Of a stretch of 64,000 nt of DNA, positions 23,191 to 34,503 are shown piece after piece. This DNA comes from Rhexocercosporidium sp. MPI-PUGE-AT-0058 (lineage: Eukaryota; Ascomycota; Leotiomycetes; Helotiales), in assembly GCA_020746875.1 (NCBI GenBank), contig JAGTJL010000003.1, positions 3,318,064 through 3,382,063 of the forward strand, read 5' to 3'. The notes under the pieces were generated by a model, which saw only the letters and a program-made list of their open reading frames with translations, did not search any database and had not been told where the DNA came from. Position 1 is the stretch's first letter, and each line of letters begins with the position of its first letter. A program made the translations under genes and the position numbers.

Positions 23191-23377
23191 TGTATAAATA
23201 TAAAGTAGGCTTTTCGTAGTTTAAGAGCTCTACGATTAACGTAAAAAATAAGGGTTTAAAAGATTTATTAAAGTAAGCGTTACCTTTTATAAGAGAGGAC
23301 TATGACCCGAGTATATATATACGTGAGTGCTTACGAGAGCATACACATGACCAGTAGACTGCGCTAGGGCGCGACAA
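23191..23377. repeat. Copia-1 LTR (5' LTR in element orientation)
   Basis: 187 bp, ends GGGCGCGACA followed by the target duplication AAAGG. Pair of the LTR at 15,023–15,212. Confidence 0.88.
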
Positions 23378-24995
23378 AAGGGGTATAACTTATAAGTCCA
23401 TAGATTATAATATAATTAATAAATAAAACCGCTAATAAGTTGTTTATTTAGTCTTCTCTTATTTTAAATAAAGTATTCTTAATAAGGCCATGTCTTCGTT
23501 TAATTAAGTTATTAGCTTTTACGTTATAAGTTAATATTTAAATTCGTTAAATTTCCACTTTATTTAATAAATTAACGACTTCACTTATGTTTTCTATGTT
23601 TTTATTAACTATTAGTTTTTAAAACAGCTTATATTAATAAATAATATTTTATTAAATGAAATCAGCAATGCCTTTAGCCTCCTTTAAAATAAGCGCCTTA
23701 ACTTCGACTTAACCGCTTATATTATTTTAAGCGACAACACAATACTTCTTTTTGTTTTATATTAATATAAAAGTAATATTTAACGCTTACTTTTTTATAA
23801 ATTCATTTAAAATAATTAAAATTATAAATTCTTTTTATTACTTAATACTACGTAATATATATTTATTATATATTTTAACGAATTCCGCGGAGTCCTTAAA
23901 ATAACCCTTTTAAAAATAACGTTAAGAGATGCGGTAATATATGCTTTCCTTTTCTTTATAATTAAAGTTATTATAATAACTTTATAAAATATATACTTTA
24001 TTTTTATTAGTATTAATAACGAGTTTAATAAGTGCGCCTTTTAATAAAAGTCTTTAAATACGTTAATTATAAATTTTATATAATAATGCTTTTTTTTTAA
24101 ATATATAAAAGACTTTTAAATTTATACTTTTCGAAGTCTTAAGCGTAATTAAATAAATAATTATCTTTTAATAATACTTTTTATAATATTTTAAAAATAT
24201 TAATAAGTCTGCCTCGCTCTCTTAATTTATACTCGAGTCGCCGCTAAGTATTACTTAATTATTCGACTTATTTATAATTCTTAAACTTTTTATTTTATAT
24301 TAATAAGGATATCGCGTCTTCGGGTTAACTTAAGGTCATCGAAAGTCTTTAGCTTTTTAATTAAGTCTTCTATGCTCTCCGCTTCCATTAAGTAAATTTC
24401 AATCGTATTAAGCTTAATTAAAATCCAATCTCTATTGTTTATATTTTCAATATCTTTTTTAATATCCTAAAGGTGTTTAAGTCTCCTTAAGAAAACATTT
24501 ATTATTATATACGTAGCACCTTTAATATAACGCACTTCGAAGTCGAAAAGCCTAATTTAGGCGAGCCAGCGAGTGAGCATTATATTAAAGTAGTTATAAG
24601 CAGCTCCTTTAAGTTAAGTAATAAAAGTGTTTACGTCAGTCTTTATAATAAAATAGACTCTTATAAGCCAGATTTTAAGCTTCTTAAGGATTAAGAACAT
24701 ACCTTTACATTATAGTGGGGTTGACCTCAGAGGTCCATTTGTTACGTAATTAATCTGCATCTTATTATATTTAAAGATAGCCTCTAAGATAATATCCTTT
24801 AAGAATAATAACGATTTTTATTATTATAACTTTTCCTTTTTATTTAAATTATACCTTTTTTTTCTTTTAATAAATTATACTTTTTAAATATATAATATCT
24901 TTAGTATTTATTAAATAAGTATTTCTTACGTTTACCTTTTAGCACTTATTTTATTACCCTTTTATTATATACTTAATGTTTTCCTTTTTACATAT
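23378..24995 (-). pseudogene. Gypsy-2 pol remnant: RNase H and integrase N-terminal part
   Basis: RIP-degraded Ty3/gypsy pol on the − strand. Near 24,680–24,500 it reads YFIIKTDVN, LKGAAYNYFNIMLTRWLA and IRLFDFEVRYIKGATYI, the end of a gypsy RNase H domain, followed by DIKKDIENINNRDWILIKLNTIEI. The integrase continues to 23,378, where copia-1 cuts it in SYTPFYIVYG. The upstream part to about 24,995 is repeated inverted at 7,880–8,190. The matching reverse transcriptase is not recognisable. Confidence 0.75.
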
Positions 24996-26165
24996 TTTAA
25001 TAACCGACGTAAAAAGCAAATAAAAAGGCTAAAATAAAGTACGTAAAAAAGCCTAAAGGCCCCTTATGTTAACTATAAAGACTAAAACTAATAAATACTT
25101 AAATTAATATAAACTTATTCATTTAAAGATCTCCTAGCCCTTAAAATAAAACTAAATACGGCACCTCAATAGTCTCTTATAACTTAATAAAAAGCATAAG
25201 AAGTCTAAAAGGAAACTACTTACTTTTAATATAAAAATACTTAGATTATTAAAAAAGCCAGCTTTAATACGTAAAATATTAATATTAAAAAGGTCGGACT
25301 GAAAATAGCTAGATTACGTTATTAAAAACGCCTTAATTAATATTAATATATTTAATAATTTAAAAAACGAAAAGTAAACTATTTAAAATAAATCCGGTAA
25401 ATTTTAACGTTAACCACACTTTTAATAAGCGTATTTATTACTCTTTTTCTCTTCTTTTTCTATTAAAGGCCTACTTTAAGTTAATAAAATAAAGTTTAAT
25501 AAAAAAATATATAAGGTTTTATTTTATGCCTTTTTAATTAATTTTAATCTTAAGTCATTTTATACCGAGATTAACTTTAATAATAATAAAGCTTTAACAT
25601 TTAACGAGATTTATTTACTTTACTTAAGCTTATACATTTATTTATTATAAAAACAAAAGGCTTAAACTTTAGCGTCTTTCGGGCTTTATTACTTTAAAAG
25701 GAGCCTAAAGCTATAAGCTCTTTAACTTAATATTTTACTTATATATTTCCATTGTTTTCTCGAGCTCGTGTATTCTTCTTTCTTTAATATAATATATTAT
25801 ATTTTTTACTCTTTTATTAATAATATTAAACGTATTTACTCTTTAATAAATTATTAATTTTATTAAAAAAAATTAATTATATTTAAAAACAATATTAAAA
25901 ACAACGCCTTTAGCGGCAACCTAAAGGGCAAAGAGCCTAAACGACTTATTAATAACTTCTTTATAACTCAGGGAAACTCTATAACCCCGACTATAAATTA
26001 TTTTATTACTAAGACTAGTTTTACAGGCTCTGCAAACTCTTTTACCTTCGTACTTATTAAACCTTTAATAAAGCCTAATATTACTAGAATTACTAACTTT
26101 ACCTTATTATAACCACCGGGAACACTTATAAACAATACTTTAATTATTAATAAAAAAAAGAAGAA
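24996..26165 (+). pseudogene. Unassigned RIP-degraded coding remnant
   Basis: From about 25,870 to 26,160 the + strand holds a frame of over 90 codons with one stop (AFSGNLKGKEPKRLINNFF, FTGSANSFTFVLIKP), ending in a Lys-rich run where it meets copia-3. The stretch 25,090–25,500 also looks coding on +. It could be the gag of another gypsy element, but no motif settles this. Confidence 0.3.
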
Positions 26166-27739
26166 AAATAAAGAATCGACTCTTTATTTATATATACTAG
26201 CCTCTTATAATAAAAGTCTAGCAGCGAATTAGAGTTTATCTAATATATTATAGGTTTAAGAGCGTCATTATTAACTTCCGCTTAAACGTAATAAGCGTCA
26301 TAATCCTATTTAACTTATAATTAGCCTTTTTTATACTTTAATAAAGCACCGTTCTCGATAAAGTTAATTGACTAGCTTTTCTTAATTATTTCCTTTGAGT
26401 TTAAAAGGGTCGTTTTTAGCCCCGGAATATAATTTACCCGTTAAATAACTACTTCTATGCCGTTATTGCCCTTAATAAGAATATCTCCCGTGTCTAGTAT
26501 TAGTAATACGTCGCCATTAGCGATTATGACCGATTTGTGAAAGGTAAATTAATAATTAAGTAACCATCCCTTATTAAGCGTATAGTACTCGCTAGCACCG
26601 GAGTCTAAAACTAGTTTATAATTATAGACGGTTTTAAAAGTTTGATTTGTAATATCTCCCTCTAATTAGTCAGAATCGGACTCGCTTAATTCTTCTATAG
26701 TATTTACAAAAGTACTTATAATTAGAGGTTTAAGCTGCACTTTAGGCTTCACATTTGACTTACCCTTTAGTAAGGGTAAGTGATTTGTGTGTGCCTTTAT
26801 AGGCTTTCTAGTCGTCACGTGCTTATTTGGCGGTGTAATAGTCTTAGATACGGCCATAATAGCCTTTGTAGACTCTGTTTTTGATTCGCTTTTTAACTCC
26901 TTAGCCTTTTTAGCCTTATTATTAGGCCTTTTATTCGGGTTTTCCGAATTATTATGCCTTAGCTCAGGGTGTAAGACCTAGTACGTAGACGTTATATGTC
27001 CCGTGGCTTTACACTTATTATAGTGCTTTTTATTATTGCCTTTACCGCCTTTAAACGCTTTATTAACGTTAAGGTCGGCGTTAGCGCTTATACGAGCTTC
27101 TTATAAAATTAAGTCGTTAATTAAACCGTTAATATTAATATTCTTAAGATTACCTAATATTTTCTTATATTTACGAGACGAAAAGGCGTTAAAAGAGTTC
27201 GGCAAGCCTTTTAGTATTAAGCTAGCTATTATAGGCTTAGGAATCTCGTAGTCTAGTTGCTTTAAGTATATGGCGCTTAATTGGATTACGTTAGTGTATT
27301 CGTTTATGCTCTTATAAGAGCTATAATTAGAATTGACGATTTAATTTATATAACGGCCGACTAACTCGAGCGTTAATTAGCCGAAAGTAGATTAAATAGC
27401 GTTTTATAGCTTTTTAATTATATTTTTGTCTTTAAATCGCTCTTAGTTTTCTAGCGATATAATCGACTTTAACGCTCTTAGCGCTTTTTGGCTTTGCGTC
27501 TTAAAGTAGTTTAGCTTCTCGTAATATTTTACGGCTAGCTCATGAGAATAAGGAGTTAATACGGCTTTACCTCCTTTAGTACCTCTAGAGTAATATAAGA
27601 ATTAGTCCGGAGGCAAAGCTTTGCCGGAAATATAAGGCATATAGTCGTTAATTTCTAAGAATAAACTAGCGGGATTTATTCACTTAATATAATTAGACTT
27701 CCTTACTAGCTTCTCTCCCTTAAAGGCAATAGCAGCCAT
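26166..27739 (-). pseudogene. Copia-3 gag, protease and pre-integrase (truncated)
   Basis: The − strand frame starts ATG at 27,739 (MAAIAFKGEKLVRKSNYIK) and encodes a copia gag with YYEKLNYFKTQS, KSINEYTNVIQLSAIYLK and IIASLILKGLPNSFNAF. A CCHC-type zinc knuckle follows near 27,030–26,980 (NKCKATGHITST, with flanking Cys→Tyr). The protease has LDSGASEYYT near 26,612–26,583, and the pre-integrase region has YYKRLVYINKESILY near 26,210–26,170. The frame then ends abruptly at about 26,165; the integrase core, reverse transcriptase and RNase H are gone. RIP stops are fewer than in copia-1. The 5' LTR is at 28,518–28,851. Confidence 0.75.
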
Positions 27740-28517
27740 TTTAAGCTTGTCTCGATTAAGTTTAGCTTTAATTCCTTTAAGCGATTATTACTTATAGTGA
27801 TTTATTAGACTATTCTAGTCTTTAAACTTTATTTAAGTCTTTATAACCTCACAATGAGGCTACCCTCCTTAATTTAATATGCCTTAAATCGATATAAAAT
27901 CGATATTTAAGGTAAAAAGTCTTGCCAAGGACTTATATATTACTTTACCGAGGGTTTCGCTTAATTAATATTATAACAGGGTTCCCAGCGGTCTGCTTAG
28001 GCTCTTATTATAACGCTAGCGCCACTACTAGCTCAGTTTTCTCTCACAAGAAGTAAATAAGCTTAATTAACTATAACCCTCTCCGAGGATGGCTTTTTAT
28101 ACAGCTAATAAAGCCTAAAAACCACTGTAATTTGTGCTAGACTAGTGACGATTCGGACAGCCACTCCCTAATACAAGCCACGCTAACACGCTACTTATAG
28201 CTACTACTAGCGCCGTAAAAGGTATAGGCGCCTAAGAATAAGAAATTTATTATAAGACCAAAACCGCAATTTAGGTGGCTACGCGCACTTATAACGTCTA
28301 AGGACCGCTAGGTTATGATTTCCTTAGGGTTTAGTCTTAAGGTCAAAGGCCTCGAGTCCGTAATACGTCCTAATCGAGTTAGTAAGGGCTCAAAGGAGTC
28401 TAGCTTACTTTAGTCAAGAGAAGCTAATATAGCTTTATCGACAAGCCTTTGAACGAAAGCAGCCGAAGCGGTATTAGCCGAGAAAGCTCAGCTTAGTCGT
28501 CTCGATCGGGAAGTATG
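27740..28517 (-). other. Copia-3 5' leader
   Basis: About 780 bp between the LTR and the gag ATG, of mixed composition with GC-richer patches (for example 27,980–28,040 and 28,140–28,240). No open gene. The primer-binding site should lie just below 28,517 but I cannot match it to a tRNA. Confidence 0.4.
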
Positions 28518-28851
28518 TGTCGGTAACTGATATTATTGGCCGCCTTAGCGAATTGCCGAATTGCTACTATGTAATAATAGGCGAGCCAATCAGGAATAAG
28601 GAAGCGCAGTAGGTGAGGACACGTGATTAAAGAGAGAGAATTGCTTTGCTTGCTTGCTTAAAGAGTTAAAAGAGCTCTTCGGTAATTATATACAAAATAA
28701 TAGCTTCTCTAAAAGCTTTTACGACTACGTAATTGAATACGAGCGTAATTTCCCGGAATACGAAGATAATTTCCGGGCCGCGTAAGCAGTGGAAACCCCT
28801 TCGGCTATTTTAGGGTAGAATCGGCACGAGTTACCGAAGTGAAATCCAACA
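28518..28851 (-). repeat. Copia-3 5' LTR (334 bp)
   Basis: Read on the − strand it starts TGTTGGATTTCACTTCGGTAA at 28,851–28,831 and ends CAGTTACCGACA at 28,518, with the terminal inverted TGTYGG…CCRACA pair. It stands correctly upstream of copia-3 gag. It is much less AT-rich than the neighbouring element bodies. No second copy is in the window. Confidence 0.65.
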
Positions 28852-31800
28852 CTGTATTAGAAGCAGCACAATCTTCTACAATTAGCGCTGCTACGCTAAT
28901 GCGCTCCGTAAAGGAGGGCATAGCAGCTGCGAAAGCTAAGCTAAAGAACAGAGCGAGAGTAATAAAGTAAGCGAGCATATGCATATTAGCGATAAACGAA
29001 TAGACTTGAAAAAAATTTATAATTATATAAGTAAAAGATGTAAAGTAAATTGATATAATAATTAGTATTCAGTACGCCATATTAAAGACTATAAAAGGTC
29101 TACTTATACTTCCTAATATAAGTATAATTATAATATAAGAGTCGGACTATCGGCAGATACTTTCTACCTTTTCCTTTGTACGAGTTTTATATCGCAAGAA
29201 TATAAATAATAAAGTAATTTATAAATAAAAGCTGATATGATACGAAGTTGAAAAAAAGAGATTTGGTGTGAATGATGATTCTATTGTACGGGGGATTTCT
29301 AGGTCTATATAACTACTTTAGCTAATCACGTGTATATTCGCTTATATAACTTAATTAAGTATTTGCTTGCGAGCTTACGAGCTGGCGTAATCTCTTACTA
29401 GAAACCAGAGCTTCCGGGGTTTTAAAACACGGAAGCTAAGGCTTCCGAAAGCCACTGTTTTAGCCCTGAATAACCTTTTATCGGAAGCTTAAAGCTTCCG
29501 AGGTTTAAAGCACGGAAGCCGAGGCTTTATGCGAAGCCAGAGCTTTATGCAAAGGTAGTTGAGTTATGGAAAGGTATGCTTAATATAATCTTATAGAAGT
29601 CACAGAACATACGCAGAAGTATAGTTGTCTATATTTTCGTCTCGGCCGAAAGACTTATTTTATTATACTATATAGCATTTAAGAAGAATTATAATTATAA
29701 AGAAAAGAATAATTCACCTCGAAGTAGTTGCGTCTGAAATAAGATACTTTAATATATTATAAGATTATATATATGCCTTATTTATACTTTAAGCTAAAGC
29801 AGTCCGAATTGCGTTAATCTCCTAGCGCTTCTTAAAGATTTATTTGCGAATATTATTATTCAGATTACTCTTGATCGCAAGTAAGACTGCAGCAGCTTAA
29901 TTATAGCCTCGTCCTCGCTACTTGCAGCTTACGAAAGCGGCGTCCGATTATATTCGTCTATTGCATTCGCGTTAACCTTGCTAATAATATGGAGTATTAT
30001 TTAATGAAATCGAATTTTATAAGTTTATTAGCTTTATATTTTAACTATTAAATAAATAATTCTGATATATTTCTTAGCTTTAATTACTGCCTTATCGTGA
30101 ATTATTCGTTTAAACTTTAGTTTTATAAAATGAAGTTAATTAGATATTCTTTACCTTATATAAAGTTTATATTATAATCTTTTTTATCTTAAATAATATT
30201 TATTCCGTAAAGATTAGTAAAGAAATATTACTTAGAAATTAGACTTTTTATAAAATTACTTTTTTAATATAACGTACTTTAATTAAAATCCTATCTTTAT
30301 TTTTAAATTCTTTATTATTATTAAATGCTTTATTATTCTTATCGAGATAAGTTAAGTAAAATATAATAATTTTAATATATATCTTACTTATTAAATTCGG
30401 TAAGCGTGATCTGGCCATCTCGACAAAAATAGTCTTAATATCTCCTGCTGCTTTACGTTAATCTTTCATCTTAATAATTTAAGCTTAAGCTTAATAAGTT
30501 TTTACTTTTTTAAGTAATTAATAAAAGAACTTTAAAGATTAATCTTTAATAAATATACGCCGATATTATAAATGTTATATAATATTATATATTAATCTTT
30601 TAAATAAAGACTTTAACGTTTAAGATACTAATATAAGTTTTTCTTTTAAAAGATATCGCTAAATATATATATTTGACTTTTAATAAGGCGGAATTACTTA
30701 AAGCTAATTAAATAAGGCGTTTTAAGTTTATCCGACGATAATTAGAGGACGATAATATTCTTTAAAGAAATGCTCTTATATACGAAACTAAAGAAGTGAA
30801 GGAATATAATCGATCGAATAAGAGATATTATTAGAAGAAAGCGTTTATTTAGCGAATACTTTGTCTTTTCGTTTAAAAAGAGAGACCGAAGGCTGCAAGG
30901 AATTATTTAATTTAATTTAAGTGGGATAAAGAAAATGAAATTAAATTTAATAATCTTTTTAATAAATAAGTCTTATATTTTAAGAATACTTTAGTAAGAA
31001 AGAAGACTAAAGAGCGCTGGATTAATCTTCGAGAGAATACGAGCTAAGTCTCGGATATCTTTTATTATAGTATCGAGACCGACTTGCTCTCTTACTAAGA
31101 TATATTTAATAATAATTCGCTGATTTAAGATTCGGCCGATAAATATAAAAAAAAAATGCGATAGATTCTTATTTACTTATATTATAAGCCTTTTAAAAGA
31201 AGATAAGAGTTAATAAATCTAAACTTTTCTTATTTACTTTATATGCTTGCCGTAATTATATTATAGTCGATATCGCTTTACTTTTAGTAGTCGTTTTCTT
31301 TATAAGTTATTAATTAATCATTAGGATAGTAATATAAGTAAGGAAGAACTACGACGAATCGAATATTTTCTGTTACTTCTTTAAGTTATCGATAATGCTA
31401 TCAAGAGCCGCTTTTATATATATAATATATTTTAGCCTTTTCGCGCTGCTTTTTTTTATAAATAATCTTATCTTAAATTAAGATTTCTTTTTAAATACCG
31501 ACGAGGCCGTCGAGTTTATTAATTTTAGAATTTGCTTTAAAGTATTTATAATATTAAATTCTAATATATTTAAAGCTTTTTACTTAAAGCTTCTTATACG
31601 ATTCGGACTGCTGAGATTTAACGTTTTATTTTTATTTAATAATCCCGGATATATAATACGGCTTTTCGCAATTATGTCTCAGCTTTTTATAAGCCTGACA
31701 GCGTGCGTAAAAGTCTTTTTCATACTTTTATTATATTAGCTTCTTAAATCTAAAGTTATATAAATATACGAAAGTAATAAACGTTAAAAATATTAAAACT

Positions 31801-32340
31801 TGCCGTAAGATCTCGATAACTCATTTTATATATATATTAATTATTAAAACGGCCGTAAAAGCGAATAATACTAATAATACAGGATCTATAACCTTAATTA
31901 GCTAGTAGTATTTTGTTCGGTTGCAGCGATTTTGAGCTTTCTATAAAAAGAAGAATACGATAATAATAGGGTTTATGAAATTTATTTTGTTACGTAATAT
32001 TTGTTCATTAGTTCGGCTGGATCGCAATTGAGCCTTAGCTACGCGACGTTAAAATTAAGATCTAAGTTATATTTGCATTTATATTACGTTGAAATTAATT
32101 AGCGTTTGCTTTATAAAGGCTTCCCTTAGTTATTTATTAGTTTCTTGCTGCTTATTTATTTTATAATAATTTAAAGAGGAGAAATCTTATATTATTTTAA
32201 GGTTTTCAATTGCTAAGGGAATTAAGAGAACGACGAAAATTTATTTATATAATCCTTTTTTTTTTTTTTTTTAAAATAATAGGTCTTCAGAATTGTAGCA
32301 AATTAATAAATAATTAGTAACGTATATTATATAGATAACG
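28852..32340. other. Intergenic and degraded sequence left of the kinase–WD40 remnant
   Basis: No intact gene. 28,852–29,400 is moderately AT-rich. 29,408–29,520 has the GCTTCCG/CGGAAGC cluster listed separately. 29.7–32.3 kb is strongly AT-rich. Stretches at about 30,640–31,130 and 31,500–31,740 read as former coding sequence on + with only TAA/TAG breaks, but no domain can be named. Confidence 0.45.
29408..29520. repeat. Cluster of alternating GCTTCCG / CGGAAGC sites
   Basis: Six copies of the 7-mer in about 110 bp, alternating in orientation. At 29,481–29,501 two of them form a near-perfect hairpin (TCGGAAGC, 5-nt loop, GCTTCCGA). The unit GCTTCCG-(A/G)GG-TTTTAAA-CACGGAAGC occurs twice. 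Confidence 0.6.
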
Positions 32341-34000
32341 GCGCGCGTTTTACTTATATAATCTGGCGATTTCTTATTTTTTATACGTAGCGTTATAAAT
32401 TCCTCTCAAATCTTAGATCTCCTCGAGCACTTCAGGCTGGTCGCTGAGGTTATAATTAAATATATTACGCATATCGAATATAAGGTTAATAGAGCTCGAG
32501 GTATACGCTTAGAAAAGGCCGAGAAAAGGTAGTATAAAAAATAATATATTAAATATAATAGGTTTAATAAAGTCTGGCTCGAGGCTACGTAAGAGAATAA
32601 TAATAAGAAAAAGGTAGTAAAAATCATACATAAGAATTATTTATAAGATTAAGACTAAAAGAAAGAGCTCCTCGCGCTAGTAGAGGTTTTTAAAGAATAA
32701 TATTAGTAAGCAGGAGTTCTTATTAAATTCTTTAAATAATTTAAAGATTTTAATAATCTCTTTTTTTTTATAAAATACTTTAAGCTTAGGGATTTAAGAT
32801 AATATATTAAGGAGTTTATTACGGAGAATACTATAAAAGATATTATAATTGACGTAATTACTAATCTTAGGATAATATATAGCGAGAACTTTATTTACCG
32901 CGATCTCAAATCGAGTAATATATTTATAATTTAAAAGCTATTTATTTTAAAGTAATAAGTTAAGATAAAGGACTTCAGAATCTTTAAGCGAGTTTAAGGT
33001 AATATAATAGCTTTTTGCATAGAAATCGGCACACGTGATTACTTGGCCCTTAAGGTATTTAGCTACCTCGATATTAACGAACTGACTTTAATATATAATA
33101 ACGCTATAAATATATAGTTTTTAAGATGTATTATTTACGAAATAGTAACGTAGAAATTGCCTTTTTTAAAGTCTAATAATTTCTTTAAGTTTTATTACGG
33201 ACGTCTGCCGTTTCTCGAATAACCGCTCGCGGCTAAGTTAAGTATAAACGGAATAGAGTTTATTAAACGTTTAATTATCTTAAACCCTCGAAAGCGTATA
33301 TTCGCTGAGGATGTATATAAAGCGTTATAGCTATTATAAGAGACGCGCGATATAAGCCCGAAAACGGAAGAGCTTATAAAAGTTATAAATTAAGTCTTAA
33401 ACGAAAAAGAAGACGAGAAGACGTCGCTTCTCCGGATATTTAATAATAAAATAATAAAGCTTTAGTCCGTGTAAATTACTATAAGCAGCTCGCTAAACGG
33501 CAAGCTAATCGCGTCTGGATCTGCCGATTAAACGGTCAGGCTCTGGGACTTAGCTTTGGGAACAGCGCGTAGTACGCTCGAAGGCTATTTGAAAACCGTT
33601 TAGGCCGTCGTATTTTCGTTAAACGGTAAATTAGTCGCGTCTGGATTTAACGACGATATAGTCAGGCTTTAAGACTCGGCTTCGGGAGTAGCGCGTAATA
33701 CGCTTAAAGGCTATTTAAAAACCGTTTACGCCGTCGTATTCTTATTAGACGGCAAGTTAATCGCGTTTAAATCTGACGATAATACGGTTAAGCTTTAAGA
33801 CTCGGCTTTAGGAGTAACGCGCAGCACGCTCGAGGGCTATTCGTATAGCGTCAGCGCCGTCGCATTCTCGCTAGACGGCAAGCTAGTCGCGTCTGGATCT
33901 TAAGACAAAATAGTTAAGCTCTAGGACTTGGCCACGGGAACGTAAAGAAAATATTCTTAATATTCTGATTATTAAGTGATTTATGAAAGAGATTAAAGGA
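32341..34000 (+). pseudogene. Protein kinase–WD40 repeat fusion, RIP-inactivated
   Basis: One forward frame, broken only by TAA/TAG at expected Trp/Gln sites, encodes a protein kinase domain followed by WD40 repeats. Kinase landmarks: KVWLEAT…KKKVVKIIHKNY (β3 Lys region, about 32,570–32,640), YRDLKSSN at 32,895–32,918 (catalytic loop, normally HRDLKxxN), DFR at 32,971–32,979 (normally DFG), EIGTRDYLALKVF (activation segment, APE degraded), and RKRIFAEDVYKAL near 33,300. A linker of about 45 residues leads to four repeats of SLNGKLIASGS…TVRLWDLALGTARSTLEGY type, 33,470–33,945, at an exact period of 126 bp (42 codons), with L*D where LWD stood. The frame never shifts between the domains, so this was a single gene. 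Near-identical WD repeats are typical of fungal HNWD-type recognition proteins, but those carry NACHT, not kinase. The start is uncertain. Confidence 0.72.
33470..33945 (+). repeat. WD40-coding 126-bp tandem repeats
   Basis: The (A/G)ACGGCAAG box recurs near 33,495, 33,621, 33,747 and 33,873, a period of 126 bp. High similarity between units suggests recent unequal exchange before RIP. Confidence 0.8.
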
Positions 34001-34503
34001 GTATATAGCGTATTTTAATAGTACTAGTTGTATTTATTACTAAAGTATTAAACAAAACGACGAATTAAAGGTACGTAAAAAAGTATATAATGCGCATAAA
34101 TTGATTATTCAAGAAGTCAGCTTACTCGCTAACGAAAAAGAAAGGCTATAGTCGCGCGTGTCATGTGATTTGTATGTTAAATATATATATCCGTTAGAAG
34201 TATGCTTTTAAATTTAAGTGTAAATAAAGATATTATATGTGTATTGATTTAATTTCTATTTCGTAAAGAGATTTAGGGGCTTTTATAAATATATAGTGTT
34301 ATTGTTTGCTATATATATTTCTAGATGATTCCGCGGTAGTGATACAGTAATCGCACTACTAAGGGTTGATGCTTCTAGCGCCTTTTATATACAAATGCAC
34401 TTGTACGGAAGGGACGGTAATAGTACGTAGTAACAGGACTCTAATATTTTAGATTTAGAATAATCCAGTCCAGCTTCAACCACAGAAGCACATTACCCAG
34501 AAT
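34001..34503. other. Boundary of the AT-rich block
   Basis: Possible tail of the kinase–WD40 frame to about 34,160, then the shift from RIP-type composition to normal gene composition near 34,400. No gene. Confidence 0.4.

Larger units (their letters stand above)
15023..23377 (-). mobile_element. Copia-1 LTR retrotransposon, 8.36 kb, full length, RIP-degraded
   Basis: Two direct LTRs (15,023–15,212 and 23,191–23,377) are flanked by an exact 5-bp duplication AAAGG (15,018–15,022 and 23,378–23,382). The pol genes are on the − strand: integrase near 20,415–20,360 (YLYN…RRANDWL), reverse transcriptase near 18,600–18,400, and the RNase H end near 17,580–17,520. Integrase before reverse transcriptase makes it Ty1/copia type. 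It is long for the family because about 2.2 kb lies between pol and the 3' LTR, holding an intron-containing gene on the opposite strand. All coding parts carry dense TAA/TAG stops. It inserted into the integrase frame of gypsy-2. Confidence 0.9.

Noticed and set aside
26787..27251. + strand frames of 64 and 71 codons
   Set aside because: Antisense shadows of copia-3 gag.
32406..32627. 73-codon − strand frame with hydrophobic segments
   Set aside because: Antisense to the N-lobe of the kinase–WD40 remnant.
3300..34400. Mitochondrial DNA insertion or organelle contamination as the cause of AT-richness
   Set aside because: The sequence contains nuclear LTR and TIR elements with target duplications, and the stops lie at Trp/Gln codons, as RIP produces.
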